Shown here in pieces: positions 26,593 through 37,663 of a stretch of 64,000 nucleotides of DNA (within the stretch, counting starts at the first letter, position 1; the number at the start of each line of letters is the position of its first letter). A program made the position numbers and the translations under genes. The notes under the pieces were generated by a model. It did not search any database. It saw only the letters and a list, made by a program, of their open reading frames with translations, and had not been told where the DNA came from. Source of the stretch: Volvox africanus. Taxonomy: Eukaryota > Chlorophyta > Chlorophyceae > Chlamydomonadales > Volvocaceae. The stretch is from NCBI GenBank assembly GCA_030268105.1, contig BSDZ01000008.1, forward strand, positions 1 to 64,000, read 5' to 3'.

Positions 26593-26850
26593 TGATTGTG
26601 TGGGCTCACAGAGCATGTTTCATGAACAGCACACATGCATAACACCACAGCTAGCACCATCCAGAAGACCGATGACAACTGAGACACAGACCTTAGACTG
26701 CCAATCCTGCAGAAACAAATAAAGTAATCAACTATTGGATGCAGATGGGCTCCTTGAAGAGTGCTAGACCCAGCCAGGGGTGACCATGTAGCCATACAGG
26801 ATGCCAGCTGATGGATACTTGTGCAACATGCCAAGTGCTGGGTCACGGAC
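26593..26850. repeat. Subtelomeric segment T, copy 1
   Basis: About 250 bp containing gtttcatgaacagcacac, ccatccagaagaccgatg and gggtcacggac. It recurs at 28018-28256. In both places its right end is followed at once by telomere-type CCCTAAA repeats. It could be a retroposon fragment or a subtelomeric element with a telomere-type tail. No coding potential is recognised. Confidence 0.85.
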
Positions 26851-26906
26851 AAACCCTAAAACCCTAAAAACCCTTAAACCCTAAAACCCTAAACCCTAAA
26901 ACCCCC
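26851..26906. repeat. Interstitial telomere-type repeats (CCCTAAAA/CCCTAAA)
   Basis: About seven units mixing CCCTAAAA, CCCTAAAAA, CCCTTAAA and CCCTAAA. The G-strand would read TTTTAGGG/TTTAGGG, as known for Chlamydomonas- and plant-type telomeres. The C-rich strand is on +, the orientation of a left chromosome end. It abuts a left-truncated copy of the gene-like block. Confidence 0.9.
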
Positions 26907-28004
26907 TCCATCGGTCTCACGCCATAAACCTAAATAGCACACATTTGGAGTATATATGCTGTACACCATCTGTCTGTGCTGTCCCTTACTACATACATTC
27001 GGTGATTGTGTGGGCTCACAGAGCATGCATGTTTCATGAACAGCACACATGCATAACACGACTAGTTTTTTTACACATTCGCTGCAATTGTCAGATATTT
27101 ATAGTATGGTATATAGCACACATTTTATCACTAATTGTAGGATTTTGTTGTCACGCCGCCATCTTTTGTGCCGCCGCAACAAAGTGCCACCCACAAGTAA
27201 GTCAAGCATTAGACATCCTCATTCTTACTTATATATTGCTAACAAAATCGTTGAATGCTAAATTGCCGCCGCAGGAAAAGCTTCGTGTATTGGTGCGTCG
27301 CCATGGAGAGCATCAGAGGCGTCACGTCTCTGACGAGACGGCGAAATCGGTCTCTACACTGCGTCGACAAGGTAAAAGTGGGACACAGTGGATGTAGTGA
27401 TGCGTGAAGGGACTGGGTCGACGTGGTGGCGTTGTGTTGTGGCGGCGCACAGGGATTGAGAATGGCGGCGGGACTCATAGCTATACGGGCTGCATGTAAA
27501 AAGAGGATCTAATAGTATTATGATGATGACAATAGCATGATAATCTATCCAATGAACAAATCTCTGTGCGTTTCCCTTGGGGCTGCTGCTACCCTGTTCC
27601 TCTGCTCGCTCCTTTAGGAATTCACCTCATTTAAGCCGCCATGGGCTTAACTTGGAAAGGGCTTCTGGTGGTAGTAGTATATTTACCGCTCCGTCCGTCG
27701 TAGCAACGCTGTTGTGGTTGTAGCTTCAGCCCACAGCTCTGATGCCTCGCCTGAAGGGATTTCTGGTGAGGAGGGGAGAGTGGCACGTAGGCGTGTGGGG
27801 TGTGTGGAGGGATCGGAGGATGGACGCAGGGAGGCTGACGCAGGGAGGCTGACGCAGTGGTGGTGGTGGTGGTCGTGGTGGTCGTCTTCGTCTCCTGTGT
27901 CTTCTTCTTCGACGTGGTGGTCGTGGTGGTCGTCATTGTGGTGGTGGTGGTGGTGGCGGGCGAAGGGGTGACGGGTCTGTGTGTGTGTGTGGGGGGGGTG
28001 AGGG
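26907..28004. repeat. Subtelomeric gene-like block, copy 3 (truncated both sides)
   Basis: Matches copy 2 from tccatcggtctcac onward and stops in the GT/G tract (gggggggtgaggg). It therefore lacks the 33-nt exon-like piece and everything distal to it. Its left end is a telomere-type tract and its right end leads to segment T copy 2. Confidence 0.85.
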
Positions 28005-28017
28005 TTAGGGTGTGTGG

Positions 28018-28256
28018 CGCATGTTTCATGAACAGCACACATGCATAACACCACAGCTACCACCATCCAGAAGACCGATGACAACTGAGACACAGACCTT
28101 AGACTGCCAATCCTGCAGAAACGAATAAAGTAATCAACTATTGGATGCAGATGGGCTCCTTGAAGAGTGCTAGACCCAGCCAGGGGTGACCATGTAGCCA
28201 TACAGGATGCCAGCTGATGGATACTTGTGCAACATGCCAAGTACTGGGTCACGGAC
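28018..28256. repeat. Subtelomeric segment T, copy 2
   Basis: Second copy of the segment at 26593-26850 with a few substitutions (ctagcacc/ctaccacc, aacaaat/aacgaat, gtgctgg/gtactgg). Its right end runs into a short telomere-type tract. Confidence 0.85.
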
Positions 28257-28270
28257 AAAACCCTAAAAAC
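28257..28270. repeat. Short telomere-type tract at a transposon breakpoint
   Basis: aaaaccctaaaaac lies precisely between segment T and the interior of a gypsy pol gene. It is the same repeat type and orientation as 26851-26906, with little more than one unit. Confidence 0.7.
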
Positions 28271-29173
28271 CGGCCTAAACATTTGGTCCATGACCGCCTG
28301 AAACGTCGCAGGGGCATTAGTCAAACCAAACGATAGGACCGTATACTCGAAGTGACCAAAGGGCGTCCGAAAAGCTGTTTTCGGGATATCTGAGGCAGCG
28401 ATGCGAATCTGATTATAGCCCTGTTGTAAGTCAATCGAGAAAAAATAAGCCGATCCCTTCAGCTTATCCAACAGGTCGTCAACGCGTGGCAAAGGGTAGC
28501 GATTTTCCACCGTACTCGCATTCAACCCCCGGTAATCGATGCACATGTGCAAGGTCCTATCCTTCTTACCGACAAACAAAATCGGTGCAGAATACGGGGA
28601 TGTGCTGGGGCGTATCATACCCTTCGCAAGCAAATCCGTCACCTGGCGCTTCACCTCGTCCAGCTCCAATGGACTCAACCTGTACATTGGCCGGGCCGTA
28701 AGCTGCGCTCCAGGCATGAGAGGGATTGTGTGATCAACAGGACACATAGGTGGTAGGCCAGGGATATCTTTAAAGACGTCCTCATACTGCGACAGTAGGG
28801 CCTTAACCTCAGGATCCACAGAAATCTGCGCGGTGGCGGCACGACAGCCCACCCGCAGCCTCAAAAGCAGTCCGTGGGCACCCTTCCGTACCAAACGGAC
28901 GGCTTCCTTACGCCCGACTAGCTCTGGTTCGATTCGCGCGGCCATTGCGGTCACAGCGAAATTAACCATAGGCACCGCCTCAGCTTCGCCCTCCTTTGGT
29001 GTGACATGTTCGAACGACAGGAAAGGTACCTTAATCGACAGAGTACCCTTGCACATATGCAGGGTTGCGGTCTCCATGTCGATGCGCGCGCGGTACTGCC
29101 CTAATGTCGAAGACCCCATTATGTACGGTGCAGTCTCTGCTAAGCCCTGCAGCACGTACGGCCGGGTCACAAC
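28271..29173 (-). mobile_element. Ty3/gypsy element A, pol fragment left of the CACTA insertion
   Basis: Minus-strand pol sequence colinear with 35966-36868 of element C (about 95% alike by eye). It covers the protease-RT linker and the first part of reverse transcriptase ([18 protein letters not shown] and [11 protein letters not shown] motifs). The frame is open and even continues leftwards through the telomere-type tract into segment T, which makes a chimeric frame of no likely function. The right end is the 3-bp target site AAC of the CACTA element. Everything downstream in pol (YLDD box, RNase H, integrase, 3' LTR) is missing because of the breakpoint at 28271. Confidence 0.95.
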
Positions 29174-29620
29174 CACTATAACAAGAGATTCGTGCGTTAG
29201 GCTCGCGTTAGGCTGCGTTAGGGTGCGTATGTGTGCGTAAGGCTGCGTTTTGTGTGTTAGAGATTGTGTTAGCCTAACGCAAGCCAAACGCAAAGAAATA
29301 GAAAACTTGACAGAACGTCTGTTATAGTGCGTCGTTTTCAAGTTTGTTTAAATGAAAACAATATTTATAATGAGTATAAAAGTTTCCTGCAATTTTTATT
29401 ACGTTTCGTGGTGCTCGAAAATCGGGGGCTTGCGTATGTTCTAACGCGAGCCTAACGCAAACCTAACGCACGCGAACGCAAACCTAACGCACGCGATCGC
29501 AAACCTAACACACGCGTTAACTTTACGCAAACAGCTTGTGTATATCTTGCGTACAGTGCGTTACCATACGCACGTAACGCACTGTAACGCAGGTTACACA
29601 AAGTTTATGTAGATAGCGCA
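29174..29620. repeat. Left terminus and subterminal repeats of CACTA element B
   Basis: CACTATAACAAG, then many GCGTTAG/CTAACGC motifs in both orientations, such as gcgttaggctcgcgttagg and cgcaaacctaacgcacgcg. In CACTA elements such clusters bind the element-encoded TnpA-like protein; that role here is inferred from the family. Confidence 0.9.
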
Positions 29621-32600
29621 TAATAATGTTCGGAGCACGGGTTCACCGGATTTATTTAGTTTGCTTACTTGCTCTTATTGTGCAGTAGCATTGGAGACTT
29701 TGTGCATAAAATATCTTCAAAGTTAATTTCAATTTAGGATAGCGCTATGAATACTAGTCATTGTACAAGAGATTGCTCTGGTGAACGCTTGTTAACATCG
29801 CTAAATCGCTACCATTATATGGATATAGAACCTGTACATGTGGCTTACTTTGTAACATAAAACTCTTAAGTGCCACACATGTCTCTTCATGGCTACCTTT
29901 CTAGTTATGGAAGGGTTTCTAATTATTGAGCAGCAAGCTGCCGGAGTTAGCAAGCGTGGGTAAGGATCGCAGAAAGTTGGCAACAGCAAACCTTACACAG
30001 TAGCCAGGCAACAATGTTGCCAGATGGAGACCCAAACAAAGTAACCAAGAGCCACAGTTACACATCGAGCAGGCCCCCAAAATTATATAGCCTTTTCCGG
30101 CAAGCACCATAGCAGCTTTGCGTAGGTGTGAAAATTGACCATGAAAATTGACCATGTGTGAGACGTACTCTATGACCCCAATGCTTCCCAAATCCAGACA
30201 TATTGCAAGGCAGATTAGTTCAATTGCTGCACGGGAATGAATACTTCAACGGATTCACGCCACAATTTTCAGCACGGTTATTATTTTGTCATCGCAAAAA
30301 AAACGTCATGCACATTTTAAGGGGAAGGCTTGGAACCAGGCTCAGAAGAAACTAACTATCCATATATCCCTAAAACAGCCATCTGTTCAATTGGTATCCC
30401 CTGAAGTAAGCAGAATCAGTATACGAAAGGATCATGATCTTGGTGAGCCATCAAAGCGGAACAGGTCATATGAGCAGGCCGCCATCAACAAAGCCATCTG
30501 CGACAACGTGCCATACAACCTCGACAGCAGCCTGAAGAATCCACGGGTCCTCATTGCGAAGGATATTCAACGTGTGCCGCATCTGCAGCCCGTTTGGGAT
30601 AAGTGCTTTGCTGCTGGCTTTGCACAAGTGGCTGACTTACAGCCAAGAGTTACGGTCGACTGCTTCAAGAAGAAATGGCAAAAGTACGTACATGTTTATT
30701 TTCCTACTGTTATGCTTCTAGTGATTATCTTGTTTGTGGTCATCATACATGCCATTCATATCATTAGCTTACTTTCAGTGGGGACAGACAACAATAGAAT
30801 GAAGCATGCACAGTATAAAAAGTAAGCACTTTTATTCAGTGCATCCCATGTACTTTGTAGATACGCAACGGATTACAATGCCCAACATGCAAGGTACGAA
30901 AAGGTGAAGGCCACCCAAAAGGAGGAACTTGCCTGCAAGCCAGGTTTGTGAGCTCATACTGCTACTTGTCATCCATATACTTTTTCACAACATATTTTGA
31001 TCAGGTTGTTTGATAAAAAAATCCTTTCTATGTATTTTGAGAAATGGAATATGGGGTAAACGCGGGCCAAAGATTTGTTTTACGACAAAGGACATGCCAT
31101 GCCGCTTACGCTATGTACGGGATTACTAAAACTTTCGACAATGACGTGTATCATGGCATCTGGCGTTGATGTTCGTCTTCACATTATTTTTATGTAGATG
31201 AGTTTGAGAAGAAGCCATGGAAGAAGCTGTGGAACAAGGAGTCTTGGGCAGCCTGGAGGAGCTTCAAGTACGCTCAGCCAGATAACCCAGATGCGGGTCC
31301 CAGTGAGCGCCGCATTGTGATGGAGGATTTGAATGTGACAGATCGGCAACAGGAGCTTATTAATGCACTTGTGGTGCGGAAGCAGATTGAAAGCAGTAAG
31401 ACATCCTTTGCCGTACCAGCCACTCCAGTGCCGATTGGAGCTGGTGGAACAGCTCAGCATACACCAGGCCTTGGTGCACTGGAGTTGCCAAAAGGCACTA
31501 TTGTGTGGCACGATTATGCATGTGTTCACTTTAATTATTGCTGCTGCTTCACCACCATAATAGTACGTACTTCTTAGTATGTTTGCAGAAAGTACATCAC
31601 AGTTCATGCATAACCTTTGTTTTTTATTTTAGCTAGTACAACAATAACAATGTTTTCATGCCTTTATTTCCTTGTTTACAAAATGCTTAATTGCTACCAA
31701 ACCGCAGAAAAGCGGCCGAAATGACGAGCCGCCAGGAACTCAGGATGGGCGTACTAGCAAACGCCAAAAGTAGCCCGCACATGTTGAAGATGCATTGATG
31801 ATGGTGCTGGCTACCAATGCAGCTCGCATACATCAGGAGGAGATCCAGGCCGCTAGACGCCGACAGGTTAGTCCAAATAATAGTGGTAAAGAGAGTGGTT
31901 GATGGGGTGTGCAAATTTCCAGGCGCGCTTAGCAAGGTTATTGCAGGATGGGTGATGTACATTATGGATTGCATGTACAGGGATGTACAGGTCATTAATG
32001 TCCTTTAACCTGTTTTCTCCTTTTTGTCTTTTATGTAATTGTTCCTATATTCCTCAAACATACTTCCTTTTCATGTAGGCAAAGAGTCCACAGCCCTCTA
32101 AGGCAAGGAACTCCAGCAGGAATGCTACGAACTCAAGCAAGGCGGCAGCGAAAAAGGTACAGCCCATTAATGAATATTCATCCTGTCTTCCCGTTTTAGT
32201 GAGTTGTAATTTTATGTTTCATTCTATTCTTTTAATTTGCTGCGTGCTTTGTGGTTTGATGTGGTATACGTCGATTTGTTTTTCTCTTTTCAAATAGAAA
32301 ATATAAGCTTATCATTTCTAAAATCATATATGTATGTTAACAGTGGCCCTTGAAGGTAACAAACGACAGCGATGTGCGGCCATCCACGAAAGTGAGACGG
32401 ACAAGCACGGGCATCAAAAGAAAGGTACAATATATTGAGGCCCGACATTAATTACTTTTTAATTATATTTGCTATCACTACCTAGTCCCTTCACGTATTT
32501 TGGACCAGCAGGTGCCGGTGGAAGACAAGTCTACGGATGGCGACGACAATAATGACAGTTACGACCACCGGTGAAAGAAGGTAAATTTCCTGAGTTCAGC

Positions 32601-32717
32601 TTGTTGTCTTAATTTCCTGCTTGTATGAATGTAATATTCTAATATGTGTTGTTTCGACTGATAAAGGTCAAGAGTGCTTCGGAAGATGTGCGATGTACAC
32701 TGGCACGACGTCAACGT

Positions 32718-33542
32718 TGTTGTACCTCTCGTTCGCGTTTGCTCATGAGTATCTGCACGTCTGGAGACTATCGACACCGATGCGCGAGCACTTGCAAGTA
32801 CAGCAAGGCAAGCGAGAGCAAACAGAGACAGCGGAAGACTTCAAGACGAAGAGAGATATAACTTACGGTCTTACAGATCGGAATGATGCAATGGACGAAA
32901 TCGCCGTCAGCGCCGGAAGCAAGCAATCATCACGCGGCGGTGATTAGCGAAGTTCAGGCTTTAGCTCGGGCTAAGTAGAATATCATATAGCAATAGTAAC
33001 GTAGAACACACAAGTGTTCTCCGGTATCGAATGTCTTCTCTAGCTTAGCCGTCCTCGCATCTGTTATACTCACAGCATCGCAATGCCGTACGATTCACAT
33101 CAGGAGGCCGATCCTAGATGTGACAACCCTACTGCGTCTAGGCGATGTCTACGTATAACAACGTATAAGCCTTTCCGGCATTCGCATGATGCAAGGGTCC
33201 GGATAACGATATCCGGTTGCAGGGCATGTATCGCGACGAGTGCGGCGCTCTCAACGTGTGCTTAAATGAAGTAATATTATATCAAATAATATTACTTATC
33301 GTTTCGTAGCACGAGCATAATACGCACTTCAATGCTTCGAGCTTTCATGCATGCTAGGCGGATTTGCCATGATGCGATGTCGCGATGGATAATGACAACA
33401 TGCCAAATGCATATATAAATGTATGCGAATACATTTATATCATGCAGATTCATTCATATGTAATGCGTTCATCACAAAAGCACTTCGCCTCATAGGATCG
33501 CGTCGACCTACGCGTCGACGGGAAATGAACCGTAGCACAACA
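32718..33542 (-). repeat. 3' LTR of gypsy element C
   Basis: 825 bp, bounded by TGTTGT and ACAACA. It is preceded by the target duplication AACGT and followed by the polypurine tract. Confidence 0.95.
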
Positions 33543-33557
33543 ATTATCCCCCCTCCC
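33543..33557 (-). other. Polypurine tract of element C
   Basis: On the minus strand it reads GGGAGGGGGGATAAT directly upstream of the 3' LTR, the expected plus-strand priming site. Confidence 0.85.
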
Positions 33558-33601
33558 GTATGCAGCGTCCTCGCTGCATCATACAGCATCGACTGCAGGG
33601 G

Positions 33602-36600
33602 TCATTGGGTTTGCGTGGCACGTTTGCGGGCTTCTTCGAGCAGGGGTTTCATGTCCTGTGAGAAGTTGCGTGCCGGTTCCCATGAGTTGTGCTCGTCGGT
33701 ATACCCTGTCCACTTAACCAAGTACTCGTGTACTGTTCGCTTACGTCGGTGTCAGCCCACACGACGCGCGCGATAATCTAACACCCGCTCCACATCGTAA
33801 AACTTCTGTTTACCAGCGATCCAGGTCTCGGGAACTGGTTCGATCGCTGCGGGGGCGTTATCAGGCTTAGGGACGGGTTCCGTACTACGATACGGACGAA
33901 CAAGCGATACGTGAAACGTGGGGTGAATGGTCATATCAGTGGGTAATGCAAGCTCCACAGCCACATTCCCAACCATGCGCACGACAGGATATGGACCAAT
34001 CCAGCGGGGTAAGAGTTTTCGGGATCCGTCGGCCAAGGAACGCAAGTTCTTGGTGCTTAGCAACACGAGTTGCCCTTCCGAAAACGTCACATCCTGCTTA
34101 GATTTGTTATAGTATTCCATCGTTCGTTGCTGCGCCGCGTCCAAACACGACTTCGTGTCTGTGATTCGGGACATAAAAGACTTGGCAAAAAGTTTAGCAG
34201 CAGGCACGTTCACTTCCAACTCACGCCACACGGGTAGCGCGGGATGAAACCCGTAGTTAAGAAAGAACGGACTTTTGCTTGTAGAGCGGTTAACAGCGTT
34301 GTTAAGCGCGAATTCTGCCGCAGTCAAATATGTATCCCAAACAAGTGGTGTGCGACCAGCATAATTGCGCAACATATCACCCAACGTGCGGTTTGTGCGT
34401 TCGGTTTGACCATCAGTCTGCGGGTGATACGCTGTGCTCAGGTTGACGCGCATGCCAACTAGTTTGCAGAGCGCTTCCCAAAACTTAGACGTGAACTGTC
34501 CACCGCGGTCTGAGATCACATTTTTGGGAACCCCGTGTAACCGAACCACATTGTCGAAAAACAAACGTGCGGTTTGCTCAGCCGTGCAGGATGATGTGCA
34601 TGGTGCTAGGTGGACCATCTTAGTCAGGCGATCGACCATTACGAACACCGCATCGTATCCCCCCTCAGTTTTGGGCAGCGCGACTACGAAGTCCATGGAA
34701 ACACTTTCCCAAGGCGCATCCGGGACAGGCAACGGTTGCAACAACCCATGGCCCTTACCGGACAAAGCCTTATTGCGCTGGCACAGACTGCATGTCTGGA
34801 CGAAGTTCGCCGCATCCTTAGCCAAACGAGGCCACCAAAAGGAACGTTGCACCAAGTCGATCAATCGCTTGCTACCAGGGTGTCCTGCTAACGGGTCCTC
34901 GTGGAACCGCGCAAGGATGTCGTAGCGTAGCGCGTCGTCGTTCGGAACGACGATTTGCGTAGCTGCACCCTCCGTCCGTAGCCAAAGGCCATTCTGCTTG
35001 CGAAGATTTTCTACATTAGCCGGGTCCGCGAACCAGGCGTCTGCGCTGTAGGCAACCTTCAACCGCTCCGCGAGGTCCGTCGCGATCGGCACCTCCTCGC
35101 TACGCGGCCGCACGACGGGCGCTGCCAAAATTGCAGCGTGTAGCGACGGATGTCGACTGAGAGCATCGGCAATATTCAATCTACCAGATATATACTCCCA
35201 GGTGCAGTTGAACCTAGCTAGATATTCCATCCACCTAGCTTGACGGCGGTTCAACGTCGGAACGCTTTGCAAAAACGTTAGGGGCTTATGGTCAGTCTTT
35301 AAAGTAAACGGGCGTCCCTCGAGGTAACAGCGCCATTCCTTTAAAGCATGCAGCACGGCCAGAAGCTCCTGTTCCCCGGTGGTGTAGCGAATCTCCGCAC
35401 CAGAAAACTTCTTACTCATGAAGGCGATCGGTCGCCCTTCCTGTAACAATACAGCGCCGCTTCCAAATATTGAGGCATCAGACACTACCTCAACACGAAA
35501 TGGCAACGAGTAATCAGGGAATGCAAGGGTGACATCTTCGGCAATGATTCGTTTGAGCTCTTCGAATGCCCGCTGGCATTGCGACGTCCACGACTCGAGC
35601 GAAACGAAAACGCCTTTGCGAGTTAAGTTAGTAAGCGGGGCCGCAATGATGGAATATTTTTCAATGAACTTTCGGAAATAATTGGTCAAGCCAAGGAACT
35701 TACGCAGCTCCGTGAGGTTCTGAGGCGCAGGCCAATCGCGAACCACGGCGACCTTCCGCGGGTCCATCTTCACACCGGTGGCCGACACAATGTGGCCCAA
35801 ATATTCCACCTGAGGCTGCGCCCAAAAGCATTTGGCGCGTTTAGCAAACAATTGCTCCCGCCTCATAACGTCGAGCACGAGCCGCAAATGCTCCAAGTGC
35901 TCCTCGCGCGTCTTAGAATATACCAAGATGTCATCCAGGTAGCAAACAACGAACCTGTCGATAAACGGCCTAAACATTCGGTCCATAACCGCCTGAAACG
36001 TCGCAGGGGCATTAGTCAAACCAAATGATAGGACCGTATACTCAAAGTGACCAAAGGGCGTCCAAAAAGCGGTTTTCGGAATATCAGAGGCAGCGATGCG
36101 AATCTGATTGTAGCCCTGTTGTAAGTCAATTGAGGAAAAATAAGCCGAGCCCTTGAGCTTATCCAACAGGTCGTCAACGCGTGGCAAAGGGTAGCGATTT
36201 TTCACCGTATTCGCATTTAACCCCCGGTAATCGATGCACATGCGCAAGGTCCCATCCTTCTTACCGACAAACAAAATCGGTGCAGAATACGGGGATGTGC
36301 TGGGGCGTATCATACCCTTCGCGAGCAAATCCGTCACCTGGCGCTTCACCTCATCCAGCTCCAATGGACTCAACCTGTACATTGGCCGGGCCGTAGGCTG
36401 CGCTCCAGGCATGAGAGGGATTGTGTGATCAACAGGACGCATAGGTGGTAGGCCAGGGATATCTTTAAAGACGTCCTCATACTGCGACAGTAGGGCCTCA
36501 ACCTCAGGATCCGCAGAAATCTGCGCGGTGGTGGCACAACAGCTCACCCGCGGCCTTAAAAGCAGTCCGTGGGCACCCTTCCGTAACAAACGGACGGCCT

Positions 36601-37663
36601 CCTTACGCCCGACTAGCTCTGGTTCGATTCGCGCGGCCATTGCGGTCACAGCGAAATTAACCATAGGCACCGCCTCAGTTTCGCCCTCCTTTGGTGTGAC
36701 ATGTTCGAACGACAGGAAAGGTACCTTAATCGACAGAGTACCCTTGCACATATGCAGGGTTGCGGTCTCCATGTCGATGCGCGCGCGGTACTGTCGTAAT
36801 GTCGACGACCCCATTATGTACGGTGCAGTCTCTGCTAAGCCCTGCAGCACGTACGGCCGGGTCACAACACGCAAAGGGCCTATCGATAGGCTAAGGGTAA
36901 TCCTGCCCACGATGGGATGCTTACCCCCGTCAGCAAGGGTAACCTGTGGACAATCAGACGACTCTGGGGGCAACCCCAGCGCGTTCACCTCTGCGACAGA
37001 GATGAAGTCGTCGCTGGCACCGGTGTCAACAAGTGCCTTCAGAGTACGGCCATTCAAACCGATCTGAACCACAGGGACACGGTTATCTACGAGCGACTGC
37101 CCAGCAGACAACGTCAGTGCACTTAAGGCGGGTCCGTAACCAACGGCACCCCCATCAGGAGCTTCGTACCAAACGTCAACCGAGTAGGATAGGCATGGCC
37201 ACGGAGCCAGCGTACCCTCCCAATCCACACCATTAAACAAAACGGTGCCCGGCTCGAACCGGTGGACATGCCGCATACCCCTTAACGATGCCTCTGCCTT
37301 GCGCCGACAGAAAGCAGGGAGTAATACACATGCGGCAGTGCCTGGATATTGACACCTACATCTCCTGTATATGGCCAACTGTTCCGACATCTCACGCAGA
37401 GACGAGGGGATGAACAAAACCACGTGGTTAGACAGATCGATAGACGACAGGGGACGGCGAGGTGTAAACAAATTACACAACGGGTCGAAGCAGAGAAGTC
37501 CCGTGCGTCCGTCAAGCGTGATGCGTCGCGCAATGACTCGCTCGATGTGTCCAAGTACACAAGGCAACAATGCCTTAACGGCTGGCCGTAAGGATGACCA
37601 CCGACCACGCGTTAGTTCAGAAATCCCGGGTGGTGCCCCCTCCACAGGAACCCGGGCAAGCCC
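33602..37663 (-). CDS. pol: Pol polyprotein of gypsy element C (in-frame TGA in the chromodomain)
   Basis: Open from the codon after the gag UAG down to a TGA at 33752-33754, then open again to TGA at 33602. There is no ATG near the start: the first usable codon is GTG at 37645, so it is probably made by readthrough of gag. Counting from that GTG, the domains are aspartic protease DTGA (207-210), reverse transcriptase with YLDD (569-572), RNase H (D723, E760, D785, D828), integrase zinc finger H915/H922/C952/C955 and the DD35E triad D985, D1046, E1082 in SDRGGQF and TDGQTER contexts, then the SH3-like PYPVVRMVG segment. A chromodomain follows ([11 protein letters not shown], stop, then EYLVKWTGY), so the stop cuts it near its first strand. 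Chromodomains of this clade guide integration to heterochromatin. Confidence 0.93.

Noticed and set aside
32621..32947. Frames within the LTRs of element C (also 39057-39595)
   Set aside because: They occur identically in both LTRs and cross the LTR boundary; no protein function is expected.
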